Part shown: in pieces, positions 9,963 through 19,609 of the stretch
Layout of the letters: every line of letters begins with the position of its first letter
Position numbering within the stretch: the stretch's first letter is position 1
From: Chara braunii
Lineage: Eukaryota; Streptophyta; Charophyceae; Charales; Characeae
Direction: 5' to 3'
NCBI GenBank assembly: GCA_003427395.1
Contig: BFEA01000081.1
Location: 3,190,959-3,238,883 of the forward strand
DNA length: 47,925 bases
Notes under the pieces: model-generated
What the model saw: the letters and a program-made list of their open reading frames with translations, nothing else
What the model was told of the DNA's origin: nothing
Databases searched by the model: none
Made by a program: the position numbers and the translations under genes

Positions 9963-11057
9963 ATGAGGAAAGTGATTTTGCTCGGGACTTTATCACTTTC
10001 CCCGTCTGGGTCCTCCGTGGTCCTCCTCACCCTGCTCCATCGTGGTTGGAAGAGGGATGAAGACTGGGCGTTTGTTTGGAACGGGTCGCCGAGTCACCGA
10101 TCGCCAAGAAACAACGAAGTTAAACTTCGCACCTCCTCCGCAGGCAAAAATGGAGTTGAAATCTATCTCAAGCCTCTTACATTTCAGGCTCATGATCCAA
10201 GCTCCCTCGCCGAATTTGAAAAGATCCTCTATTCGCAGTGTCGTCCTTTCTTGCTTCGTAGTTTCCCTCAAGGTTTTCACGATGAGCTCCTTGATTTACG
10301 AGATGCCGCATTCATGCCATTCAGTCGCCTCCATTCCCTTCAGAAGGTTCGAGACTAAACCATTCTTTGAACTCCCTGCAAAGACAATCACTACTCCAAG
10401 CACCACAAATTTCCACCTTCCTCTCCCCTTCCATGCCTTGGTTTCAGCCTCACAGGATTCTCTTACAAAACCAAACTCAACTTCATCCAGTTCATCGACC
10501 GTCTTCCCGAACATTCTTGCCACGACAAATCCTATTAGCAACTCACCGAGAATCCAGTGATCTAACATTCTTTCCACTACCCCTCTTTCAATCACCCAAA
10601 GTTTTCCTCTTCCACTTGTCCCTTCAATAACACAAAAAGCATTTCGATTAAAGTATTCAATCAAGACGTCTAGTCCTTCCCTAGATTCAAGTCTGTGATT
10701 CCTTCCGAAACTCGCCCTCAACTTCTCCTTACTCCAGTTACGAAAGATATTGGACCTTTCGAGAGACAACAGAGTTTCATTCGATCTATCCAAGATCCGG
10801 ACATTGCTCAATTCTGGATAAAAAATAAGATTGGTGGTCATTCCATCTTCTACCACGCTCAATCCTTCCAATTCCTTAACCAGGACTTCACCTGCCTCGT
10901 CACCATAAACGTCAATTGTCGATCTTGGGACCACAGTACTCCAATCCCCCATTCCTCCGCCCACTGCAAAAGCCAAACCCATCATCATTCCGAATCCGAA
11001 ACCTCTTCCCCTCGTTACCCTTTCCCCTTAGATTTCCCTTCTTCCCTTCTCTTGGCG
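9963..11057 (+). pseudogene. Degenerate coding-like frame, unrecognised
   Basis: One + frame is open from an ATG at 9963 to about 10356, then continues with scattered stops to a second open stretch at 10695-11057. The translation is not low-complexity: it includes KPLTFQAHDPSSLAEFEKIL, FIQFIDRLPEHSCHDK and FERQQSFIRSIQDPDIAQFW. The minus strand also has a 230-codon frame at 10296-10988, so the coding strand is not certain. The + frame looks more protein-like to me and keeps phase across stops. I recognise no domain. It may be the gag-like ORF of another element or a host pseudogene. Confidence 0.3.
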
Positions 11058-13240
11058 TGAAAACTCCTTCCTTAGTCGCCTTTAGGCACTTCCTTTCGCA
11101 AACACCGAATCAGGTCAGTTTGCGTCCTGCTTACTCACTCCGAGTGCACCCCTTCAAGGAAGCGGTCATCTTCCGTTTTGAAGTACTGGAATTAGAACTG
11201 AAGCGCGCGTACCCCCGCAAATCGTTCTCCCTGTCATTTCTTTCTCTTCGAATCTTGCGTACTAGTTCCTTCCCCCTTTCCCGCCCTTCATAAACTTCAC
11301 CCGTACAAGATTCGGCGTCAGAAAAGGGGAATCAAAGAGGAGGCGGGATGATTAACAATCGCTCGGGAAAACCGGGAGGAGCACATACTCATAATCCATT
11401 AAGAGCAAGGGAGGATGAGAGGGAGAGTGAAGGCAAAAGGGGTTAACGCATCCTTGAGCCAAAGAGGAGATGAGGAGAGAGTTTTCCAAAATCAAAATTT
11501 TTTGGTCAGTCGGATTTGGATCATCGCCAACCCCTCTCCTGGCTCAGATAGCAAGAAGAAGCGGTGGCCGAAGGCAAGATTCGCAGCTTTGTCAATGATT
11601 TGAATGAAAGGTGTCCTGATACAAGCAAATGCATAAAGAAGAGAACAATTGCGCCCTACTAGAAGATCATCGGGGCGCCGTTTACAGATTCAGATAAGTC
11701 ATACCAAGATTTCTTATTTAGGCCGATCCGGGCTGTAATTCAGGTTAGATTCCAACAACTATTATCATAATATCGGCCGGATACACCCTAAGATCCTCGG
11801 CATCAAGCTTGGTTTGATCAAAGTGCGCCTCTCTACTTAAAGCCGAAATAAGATCGAGTTCGAGCTTCAAGCCCAAGGCGCGCCGATCAGTCGACGAAGA
11901 TGATGCGCAGAGTCGAGTCTTTCAAAGTACGCCAAATAAACGAAGAAGACGCTTCGCCACGAACCTCGCTTAGCAACAACGAACTCTACTCGATTCTAAG
12001 CGTGTTGACGGGCAGCGGGTCGAAATGGATCAAGCTGCACCCGATGAGATTTGAAGCTGATCTCGAAAACTCCGGGTAGACGACGAATCCATCAGCAACT
12101 TAAGTCACGCCGATGCGTCCGTTGTGACTTAGAGCGTTTGACGAGTGTCAATCGCTCTGAAGCAACGAGCGCAAGTCGCGGATCCAAGCGCGTTTGAGCA
12201 ACATCTACCCGACCGACCAATTATCTACGATCCGACTCGCGCAGATCAAAGGACTAGATCCAGACCCCTTATTTGAAGAGGAATCGAAGAGCCGAAAGCA
12301 AAGAGGATCGAGATTGAAAATTCGAAATTCCCATGTTTCCCAGGCTTCAAGAAGTCCGACATTCCCGCATAATATCAAACCCTTCCTTCCCAAAATCACC
12401 TCTTCCTTAAGGCATGAAGTCGACGTTTCTCGCCATCGCCAGCTCGTCTCCCTTAATTACCATCGACTTGACTCTTCAATCGTCGTAAAGAACTTCGAGA
12501 GTTCTGAACTTACTTATGTCTCCAAACTGAGGAATCCTCCCTAGCTTATTCTCAACTCCCGTCCTTCAAGCCTCAAGGAGTAGAAGCCAAGCTCTCTGCT
12601 CCCATAGGTTTCCTTCTCCCTTCTATCGCGAGTCCGACACCCCACATTCTAACCTTGAGGGAAGGCTCCCAACCTACTCCGGCGATGGTTCCCGTTCGTT
12701 CTTCTATCGCTTAGTATCGCCGCTTCCAAGGATTCTAACCTTACCCTAATTTCCTTCCTCCCAGCGCAAAACCATCACCTTGCAGCCGGCCGAAGCCGGC
12801 CGATGAACGATCCCACGAAAAGACCTAACCGGTTCACCTTAGTCGAGTTATGTTTCAATTCGTTCGCTCGAGTGTTCGAGCCCGCACCCCCGTACTCTAA
12901 ATTTTAGTCTCTTGGCTACCGATTACTGAATCCAACTTATTTTAGAGCCAGATACCTTCAACCTAGTATTCCTACGTTTGAGAAGTTCCTTCTCTGGCGC
13001 TACTCGCCGCACTCCTCGTACTACCTGAAGAGTCGAGCATCTCTGACCCGAGTAAACTTTGCTGCGAGGCAAACCCGTCGCTCGTAGAGCACTCTCAGAT
13101 GCTCGAGTAAGAGGTATCGTTCTTCGACACTAAACGTTAAATAGCAAACCAACCTTTGAACCCAAGCTCCCTCCCGCCCAGGGTGACCCCATTCCATCCC
13201 AGGTCCCTTCCCTTGGTTCCCCTGATTCGGGTACTTACCT
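11058..13240. other. No gene recognised; short frames only
   Basis: This 2.2-kb stretch is richer in CpG and in TCGA-type words than its surroundings. The only notable frames are a 59-codon one at 11900-12079 (+, containing LYSILSVLTGSGSKWIKLHP) and a 116-codon one at 12194-12544 (+). Neither matches anything I know. It may be the degraded body of another element. Confidence 0.4.
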
Positions 13241-13295
13241 AGCCCTGAAAATAACGTTTTTTCCTCGTGGGACGGGAAAAACCTCCAGATGAAAA
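13241..13295 (+). repeat. 55-bp dispersed repeat, second copy of 2100-2154
   Basis: The segment beginning AGCCCTGAAAATAACGTTTT matches 2100-2154 almost base for base, including GGGACGGGAAAAACCTCCAG. It is in the same orientation in both places. No open frame or terminal motif identifies the parent element. Confidence 0.65.
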
Positions 13296-13306
13296 TCAAC
13301 TTCCCA

Positions 13307-13529
13307 AAAAGTAATCACTTGAGGTCTTGGGACGCTGGACCCCGTTTTCAGCAGGTTACTACTTGGTTCTCCNNNNNNNNNNNNNNNNNNNNNNNNNNNN
13401 NNNNNNNNNNNNNNNNNNNNNNNNNNNNNNNNNNNNNNNNNNNNNNNNNNNNNNNNNNNNNNNNNNNNNNNNNNNNNNNNNNNNNNNNNNNNNNNNNNNN
13501 NNNNNNNNNNNNAAAAAGTAATCACTTGA
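13307..13529 (+). mobile_element. 5'-truncated LINE fragment with 17-bp target duplication, split by a gap
   Basis: AAAAAGTAATCACTTGA occurs at 13307-13323 and again at 13513-13529. Just inside the first copy is sequence with GGGACGCTGGACCCCG and TTTTCAGCAGG, matching the 3' untranslated region of the LINE fragment at 43462-43492. The rest is N. A 17-bp duplication beginning with A's is normal for L1-type target-primed insertion, and the missing part may hold the poly(A) tail. Confidence 0.55.
13373..13512. other. Assembly gap (140 N)
   Basis: The bases are undetermined. The same 17-bp word flanks the insertion that contains the gap, so the gap may hide a homopolymer or a collapsed repeat. 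Confidence 0.95.
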
Positions 13530-13556
13530 AGCTCAGTAAACCAAGTAGGTAAGTAA

Positions 13557-13888
13557 GGGCCTCGCCACACCTATCTCCAAAACAGCGATTTGGAGAGAAG
13601 TGGCATCGCCACACCAACTCCCGAAAATCGCAGTCAGAAAGAATTTGGAGAGCTGTCAGAATGCGGTTCTCGGGAGTGCTCTCGAACTTTGTGGATCGCC
13701 CCGCCTGCAAAGCACAGGATCCTCCGATTTCGGCCCCAAACTGGAGAGTGCGCCTCGACCGACAACCATCTGTTGCCACCGTTTTGTCTGGGTTCGCCAC
13801 ACCACTCTCGAAAGGTTTTTTCACATCTCCCGCATTCGGGAGTGCTCCCGAACTTTTTTGCGTTTTCGGGATAGGTGTGGCAAGGCCC
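13557..13888. mobile_element. PIF/Harbinger-like MITE with TAA target duplication
   Basis: It starts GGGCCTCGCCACACCTATC and ends GATAGGTGTGGCAAGGCCC, an imperfect terminal inverted repeat of about 19 bp. TAA flanks both sides (13554-13556 and 13889-13891). The 3-bp TAA duplication and GGGC termini fit PIF/Harbinger-type non-autonomous elements. Internal copies of the terminus (GCCACACCAACTC, GCCACACCACTCTCG) suggest nesting or rearrangement. No transposase frame is present. Confidence 0.65.
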
Positions 13889-14284
13889 TAAGGCAGCTGG
13901 AAATCGGGTCCAGCGTCCCACTAGGTGTCTTGTGTTTTTCTTTTGTTTTTGTTTTGGCTGGCGCCGACAACCATTTTTTGTCCGGTTGCCACGAGGCTCT
14001 GATGTTTTGGGAGAGGCTCTGTCATGGTTCTCAACCTGGCTGGGGCCACGGGGGCTCCCTCCCTCCACTACTTGCCAAAGTTAATATCGAAAAAGAGAAT
14101 GAATCTTCTGCTAGAAGATGGGAAGATACACCGCCGTATGTTTTGTATTTTTTGCAGTTGGTGAGTAGTGGAGCGAGGTCCATGTACGGGTGGTCTGCAA
14201 CTGGAAAAGATGGAGGGCCAAGGAGAAGGACCCTGATGCTGACTCTGGTGGTCAGCAGGTCTGCTCCCCGCCAAGAAACGTGTA
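13889..14284. other. Repeat fragments, no gene
   Basis: A fragment resembling the LINE 3' repeat in reverse orientation (GGGTCCAGCGTCCC, near 13907-13920) follows the MITE. Around 14090-14135, AGAATGAATCTTCTGC and GGGAAGATACACCGCC are degenerate copies of the palindrome family at 1640-1747. Frames here are short and shadow these repeats. Confidence 0.45.
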
Positions 14285-14457
14285 GGGCCTCCCCTCGCCA
14301 CACCACTATCGAAAGGGAAAAAGTTCCAGTACTACATCTTCACGCAGAGCGTCGCAAGATGCATCCGTTACTATGAATAGCAAGAGATGCATCTTACCCC
14401 TTTCTGGGGCAGATGCATCCCTTCTGTTTTCGTTTCGACAGTGGTGTGGTGAGGCCC
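14285..14457. mobile_element. GGGC-ended MITE, second large copy
   Basis: The left end GGGCCTCCCCTCGCCACACC and the right end GGTGTGGTGAGGCCC are inverted repeats, with CACTATCGAAA inside the left and TTTCGACAGTG inside the right. The interior has a smaller inverted pair built on AGATGCATC. The target duplication is not clear (TAG on the left, CTAG on the right). Same family as 13557-13888. Confidence 0.6.
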
Positions 14458-14653
14458 CTAGTCTCAGCAGAAAGAGAACAAATGCCACGCCACTCCAGCA
14501 TAGCTGGTTGCCAGGAACTCCCTTTTCTTTTTTTTCTTTTTTTTTTGAAAGGCCCATGTGCAAGACCTCTATCCTGGTGGTGGTAAGAGAACCACCGGGA
14601 TTGAGGCTTTGCCTGGCGGGCCTCTCCATCTATTGGTGGGGAGCCTCACCTGC
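14458..14653. repeat. Dispersed repeat fragment truncated at the Penelope-like element
   Basis: CTATTGGTGGGGAGC followed by CACCTGCTG (about 14630-14653) matches 46668-46694. In the other copy the repeat continues into GAAAACGGGTCCAGCG. Here it stops exactly where the 81-bp Penelope-associated repeat begins, so this marks an insertion junction. Confidence 0.5.
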
Positions 14654-14734
14654 TGTAACAACATCAGTCTAGCATTCAAACATCACGTTCGAGATGCAAA
14701 AACAAGTAATATGCGTAAGCACACCACTCAGGAG
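14654..14734 (-). repeat. Left (3') 81-bp direct repeat of the Penelope-like element
   Basis: The sequence starts TGTAACAACATCAG and ends CCACTCAGGAG. It differs from the other copy by a single C/T change. I looked for a hammerhead core in it on both strands and did not find one. Confidence 0.8.
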
Positions 14735-15443
14735 AAAGATATGGAAGAACGAGTGCAGGTAATAGTTTCCAGAAGATACAACATGAAGCACAACATAGTC
14801 AGGCGAAAGACCCTACACCGTGTTTCTGCCGGTCGCCTATCCGGCGTCATCAGGGGTCATGGTACCTGGCGCAAGAAGCAACTAAAAGTTCTAAACTTAT
14901 ATACTTACCTATATGCGCTGGACTACCGCAGTCAACCATCGGCCCTAAGTTCTAGAAAAAACATGAACCGGTAGGACCAAACTGGCCCGACCCCTCGATA
15001 AAAATCTGAAAACCCAAAAATTTGCGAAGGTCCCAGGTTCAATCTCAGATGACAGCTGCAAAAGTTCTACAATAATCCATGTAGGGTATTATGTGCAGCC
15101 TTCCACAAGAACGAGCGGTATGTTATCAATCAAGGACTGTTGTTTCAAAATCTACAAGATTTTTCTTCTTATACGGATAAGCAACAAAAGTTGTCCGTCA
15201 TTACCGCCTGTCTACACAGGGCAAGAACTTTGACCACGATACCGGGGGCCGAGGCGTGTTTTCTGTTAACATTGAAATTTGAACTTCAAATAAGAGGTTT
15301 CCCCGATTATTATTTCGATCATAGTCTGAAAACCTTTTCGGTTCAAATGAATAACTGTTGGAGACCCTGGGTGCGGTGTCGTATGGACTGGAAGTGGTAG
15401 AATCAGGCTATGACTCGGGCACTCCCTTTGGGCGCTCCAAATT

Positions 15444-15544
15444 TGGTCTGGTAGATCGGTTAAGTCTGGCACAACCAAGAGTTCTTGGAGGATTCTAGGT
15501 TCGAACCAATGACCTTGTGCGTTGATTCTGGTCTGGTAGATCGG
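15444..15544. repeat. 16-bp direct repeats enclosing a tRNA-like B-box segment
   Basis: TGGTCTGGTAGATCGG occurs at 15444-15459 and 15529-15544. Between them is GGTTCGAACC (15498-15507), which matches the internal B-box of RNA polymerase III genes. A 70-nt tRNA-like length can be drawn from 15445 to 15514, but only four acceptor pairs form and the T stem is poor. It sits where the RT thumb should be, so it may be a small SINE-like insertion. Confidence 0.3.
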
Positions 15545-17388
15545 CATAACCTGATATAACTATGAACGCAGCCCAGAAAGTCCCATGATTCATCAGCACT
15601 CGTCAACTCCAACGCCAAATTCTTGTCGTAACAGTGTTTGAAAAGCTCAAGCCTTTTGTTAGCTAATATCCTCGAGTATTTCGATCCCTTCCGGAATTTT
15701 GAAAAAACAGAAACGTCGTCCACGAATCTCATCCCAAAGAGAAGTCGACGTTCACTACCCAAATGCCTAAGAAATTCATGCTCGTTGAACGCACACAGCA
15801 AGCATGCAAGGGCCGGGCTTGATGATTTCCCCATAGGTATCACCACCCTCTGTTGGAGGAGAGCTTCCATAGCCAATAAGTAAGTGTTGTCAAGATCGAA
15901 GGCTACCATCTTCAGGAGCAAAGGGAAACTAACACGTCTAAATCCAGCAGAAGCCGTTTTCCGTTTACCTAGCATGCCGCCTTTTCCTCTGATTTTCACA
16001 AAGACATCTGACAATCCTTTCTCCTTGGATTCATAGACCAGCCATTCTACTGCTCTAATGATAGACGCATGGGGTAGTGCAGTGAACATTTCTTTGACGT
16101 CGAAGCTTGAGGCAATGATCTCCTCATCCAACCCAATAGAGTTGTTAAAGGAGGTAAGTCGTCCAATCATATCACTTGGGCTTTTCAGATTAAAATGAGA
16201 CTGTTGTTACCGTCTGTAGACGTGGTAAAATTACGATTGAAACATCCCCGAAGTTCATTATCAGAAATCGAGAAAATGCTGGTATCACTTTGTGCACTTT
16301 TCAGACCCTCAACTATACAACTTCTGAGTTTCGCGAGGTTTTTCTTGAACCCTGGAAATAAGATGTTCTTCCCATTCTTTGCAATCTCAGGAACCCAGTC
16401 GGTATCGCTGAATCTAAAAGAAACATGTCCCTCCATCCTTGGCAGTCGGCTCAAGGTATAGTTTCTTGCAAGATGATGGATTCTTCAGCAATTCAACCCG
16501 CCTGCATTTGTTCTTCTCAAAGCGTGAACAAAATCTCAAGATAGTTTCAACAACAAGCTCAGCACCCGATACCAAAAATCCCCTACAATGTCGAAGCAGC
16601 TCTATCCTCCCTCCACATCTTACCACAGAAGATCCGTAACATCTGCAAATCACCTTCCATTTTTTGGCGAGCAAATTACCCCCATAACATTTTATTGTAA
16701 CATTCTTGACGTGGCTAGCGAAGCACTCATCAAGAATACCACGAAGACTGGTTGATGCGCTACCTGTACGGGAATGAAATTGCACGAAGAATTTCACTGT
16801 CACGTCAACTTTGGATTTTTCTAACCCCAACTCACTGCTTCGTCGTTTCCTCTCGCGCTTGCCTACTCTCTTCTTCCCACGTCTTCTACCATGTGTCGGA
16901 GTCGAATTCAAAAAAGGATTAAAAGTACGAATAAAGAATGACTCAACTTCGAATAACCGATCCGGACACGAAACAACAATAGGCACAACTACATAACTTC
17001 CGACCTTCTCTCGACGTAGCCATCGGTATAATCGATGGTTCCGAATATTCGCGTTAAGTGGGGCATAAACGCGGTATAAATGTTCATTTCATCTAAAGCT
17101 TAACGACAGAGATGTACATCCGACATACATATGTTTGCACCATGGGGAGATTAAGACGTAAATCACAGGACCCGGGCAAGAGATGAAATCATAGCCAATA
17201 GAGAATAAATAATGCAGGAATGGAACTAGTTTGCCGCACCAAGGCAGTCGTCGGAGAAGAATCAGAAAGATCACCGCCAGTCTAAAAACATTATCGATCT
17301 TACCGTCACGTTGGAGTCGTCTACTGTCACGCGCATCTCTACATGCAAGAGCCAAATCGCCAATCTCATTGACGCTCGGTAGCCAATC
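15460..17388 (-). pseudogene. Penelope-like GIY-YIG endonuclease-reverse transcriptase, broken
   Basis: This is the catalytic half of the element. The GIY-YIG domain shows VIYVLISPWCKHMYVGCTS (about 17166-17110), then an Arg, and further on DRLFEVESFFIRTFNPFLN with the expected Glu and Asn. A TGA at 17089 interrupts the domain, and the frame resumes at once with NEHLYRVYAP. A basic linker (GRRRGKKRVGKRERKRR) follows. Two frameshifts lie near 16450-16414 and 16190-16170. The RT then has FDVKEMFTALPH (first Asp near 16101), IPMGKSSSPALACLL, the catalytic MRFVDDVSVF (near 15723-15715) and WDFLGC. The thumb after FLGC is not recognisable, so the 3' end appears rearranged. The assignment to Penelope-like elements is firm, and the specific clade is inferred from domain order. 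Confidence 0.8.
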
Positions 17389-18846
17389 TTAGCATTCGGT
17401 CGAGGCATCTCCCTCGTCGCCGTCATCAAAACCGCTACCACCCGCCAGATCTTTTGAATCTCCGGAATCTTCCTTTGTCTCAATAGTGTCGGAGGGGGGT
17501 GGGACATTCCGCTTCCCAAAAGCACGATCCGCATAAGCGTCAGCTATCTCGGTCGCCGATGCTTTAATCGTTACGTAGTCTACCTTCTCCTCTTCACATA
17601 GTTGTTCGATCTCCTTCTTCTTCAGTTTCGATAGCTCCGTAAATACCCTCTTCCTGAATTCGTCACGTCCTTCGTTCTTTAGCTTGATGAACTGAACATT
17701 CAACTGCCCCTTCTTGCTAGCTTCCCCGTTTTTCATCGGACTTGACATTTTGCTTAACCGAATTCGCAGATTCGCAGGTGGTGAGACGCTTTTACGCAGG
17801 ATCCTCTTTTTCTTGGTGCTAGGCGGAGTCGCCACTGCCGATCCAATCCTAGCAATTCTCTCTTTCCGCGCTTGTACTTCACGCTCGGCCATGTCCTTGT
17901 CGTCGCGGACTCGCCTGTAAGCATCCGCCAGCTTAACATACTTTTCAGAAGTGGGGTCCACCGTCTTCGCCAACGATGGTGAGGGGCTCGAGACTGCCAT
18001 CGCCCCTGACGTTGTCCTTGTAGCTTTTATGAGATCATTCACTTGCTCTTTTAACCTGATAACGTCCTGAATGAGATGTTGATTATCCATGCGAAGTGAC
18101 GCCAATTCCTGCTCTGATTGCTGTGGGCGGCAAGATTGTCGCTGCATCTCAGCCATCGCCTCTTTTAGCCTCACAATTTCTTCCTCTTTCTTTCCAAGTA
18201 ACTCACCCTCTTGATTGGTTTTTGCGTCCGCTTCAGTGCGTCGTCGAACCTCAGTCGTCGTTGCAGTTACGGAACATTCCACTTTCTTCCCCAAGAGTTC
18301 TTCGCAGACGCTCCTCATCTGGTTTTGAACCATTGTCCCGATACTTTTTTTGAAATCTTTTTTCTCCTTCGTCTCCGCCAACCGCTTCTCTTCTTCATCC
18401 TACTTCTTCTTTTCCTCCTCTTGCTTCCTGATAGCAGTCTCCTTCTCCCTTTTAATACGTCCCCTTTCCTGCATTTCCTCAGACATCCAACTCCACATCC
18501 TCTCGACTTTGTCGTTCTTATCATTTCGCTCCGGGTACCATGAGCGTCGATAATTGCTATTGTATCCACCGTAGCCGCTGCCATACCCTCCGTTATGACC
18601 GCTGTTGTAGCCGCCGTTATAGCTACCGTTGCCACTCTCAACCCCTTGCTGATTGCGCACGTCATTAGACGGTGGTTGGTACGGGACAATCGCTCCTGGA
18701 GCCGGAGGAGCCGCGATCGATGCTGAGGTAGATGCTTGGTTGCCGTTGGCTTGCCTCGACTGCTGATCCATATCCCTCATGCGTGTTCGATAATCCCGGA
18801 TAAAGTGCCCATGTCGTCTACAGTAATGACATACCGGTCGTTCCAT
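17389..18846 (-). pseudogene. Penelope-like element ORF1: zinc knuckle and coiled coil, one in-frame stop
   Basis: The frame opens with MERPVCHYCRRHGHF, a CCHC-type zinc knuckle in which the last Cys is replaced by Tyr (IRDYRTR). Next come a Gln/Ala/Pro stretch, a Gly/Tyr/Asn-rich region, and a long charged helix with heptad-like spacing (for example LGKKEEEIVRLKEAMAEMQR) predicted to be coiled. Then a basic segment (STKKKRILRKS) and an acidic tail (DDGDEGDASTEC) end at TAA. A TAG at 18400 splits it. The stop at 17389 is in the same frame as the GIY-YIG domain only 34 nt before the next Met. It may be a true ORF1 stop or a mutation in one long ORF. A gag-like nucleic-acid-binding role is inferred from the knuckle and coiled coil. 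Confidence 0.65.
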
Positions 18847-19000
18847 CGAAGATATCCAAAAATAAGGTCGAAAATATAATTAGACAAGAGAATAGGTAGA
18901 GTAGAGATAAGTGAAACAAAGATAGATAAGTACGTAAAGGTGTTAGATCGTATTCACACAGCCGTAGTACTATTGCTACTTCGGTTCATACGTTGAATAA
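18847..19000 (-). other. 5' leader of the Penelope-like element
   Basis: The 154 bases between the zinc-knuckle start codon and the right 81-bp repeat have no long frame. They contain short A+T-rich stretches (GAGATAAGTGAAAC and similar on the + strand). No promoter motif can be named with confidence. Confidence 0.4.
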
Positions 19001-19081
19001 TGTAACAACATCAGTCTAGCATTCAAACATCACGTTCGAGATGCAAAAATAAGTAATATGCGTAAGCACACCACTCAGGAG
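19001..19081 (-). repeat. Right (5') 81-bp direct repeat of the Penelope-like element
   Basis: It matches 14654-14734 at 80 of 81 positions in the same orientation. The similarity stops sharply at both edges. It is followed after 7 bases by an unrelated MITE. Confidence 0.8.
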
Positions 19082-19088
19082 CGTACTA

Positions 19089-19193
19089 CCTTCTTCCCCC
19101 GAAAAGAACGTACGGTCATTATAGTTATATTTAGACTGAAAGATAGCCCAAATTCAGCTATAATGACCGTACGTTGTATTCGGGGGAAGAGTG
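19089..19193. mobile_element. Tc1/mariner- or pogo-like foldback MITE, TA-flanked, copy 1
   Basis: The 105-bp palindrome has arms sharing TTCCCCCGAA, ACGTACGGTCATTATAG and the reverse. TA flanks both ends. A near-identical 105-bp element lies at 46069-46173, also between TA dinucleotides. The left outer arm has diverged (CCTTCTTCC against CAGTCTTCC). TA duplication and CAGT-type ends fit the mariner/pogo superfamily. Confidence 0.65.
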
Positions 19194-19246
19194 TAGGATC
19201 CAAAAAAAATAATGTGTTGAATGAGCACCTAGCATGTTACTCACCA

Positions 19247-19250
19247 AAAC

Positions 19251-19283
<33 letters not shown>
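19247..19283 (+). repeat. Poly(A) run
   Basis: About 33 A's follow ACCAAAACC and precede CCTCTCTGGAGGAGG. No target duplication or polyadenylation signal links it to a retrocopy. Confidence 0.6.
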
Positions 19284-19286
<3 letters not shown>

Positions 19287-19609
19287 CTCTGGAGGAGGTC
19301 CTGGAGAAGAAGGGGCACTTACTGACCATGGTGATGCGAAGTTACCGCAGTGAAAGTCTGGCCCTGTGGAACCGCTTTCCCGCCGGACCATAGAGTTCAG
19401 TCCTTCGGAACCACGCTTCCCAACTTCGAGCCCTCGTTGGAAGCAGACTGGGTGCTTTCATCATTTGTGAGACCACTCTGTGCTGGCAAAGAAAGGAAAG
19501 AGCCTTCTTCGTTTCCTCTTTGACTTCCCCTCTTGTCATTATCTTCTCGGATCTGTTCTTGGCGGTTGTTTATACTAGGTTTTACATATACCCGTTTTAG
19601 GGCATGCCC
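19284..19609. other. No gene recognised
   Basis: A 111-codon + frame runs through the preceding poly(A) and is not credible. The non-repetitive part (19284-19600) has a minus frame of about 60 codons without motifs. Confidence 0.4.

Larger units (their letters stand above)
14654..19081 (-). mobile_element. Penelope-like retroelement with N-terminal GIY-YIG, flanked by 81-bp repeats
   Basis: The element reads on the minus strand. It is bounded by 81-bp direct repeats at 14654-14734 and 19001-19081 that differ at one base. Its reading frame gives, in order, a zinc knuckle, a coiled coil, a GIY-YIG nuclease domain and an RT. In most animal Penelope elements GIY-YIG is C-terminal. An N-terminal position is the mark of the Chlamys/Naiad-type clade, and Chlamys is known from green algae. 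Direct repeats from partial tandem copies (pseudo-LTRs) are also a Penelope habit. About 0.8 kb lies between the RT stop and the left repeat and contains no recognisable frame. Three nonsense codons and two frameshifts make the copy inactive. Confidence 0.75.

Noticed and set aside
10296-10988. 230-codon minus-strand frame as a gene
   Set aside because: It is antisense to a + frame that looks more protein-like; I could not decide firmly and left only the low-confidence + call.
14654-14734. Hammerhead ribozyme in the Penelope-like 81-bp repeats
   Set aside because: CTGATG appears on the minus strand but no stem II or GAAA follows at a valid distance.
15020-15050. B-box-like GGTTCAATCTC as a tRNA or SINE
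   Set aside because: No acceptable A-box at the right distance and no T or D stem; too weak to call.
18211-18543. Plus-strand frame of 110 codons
   Set aside because: It is antisense to the coiled-coil and zinc-knuckle ORF1 of the Penelope-like element, whose domains are clear on the minus strand.
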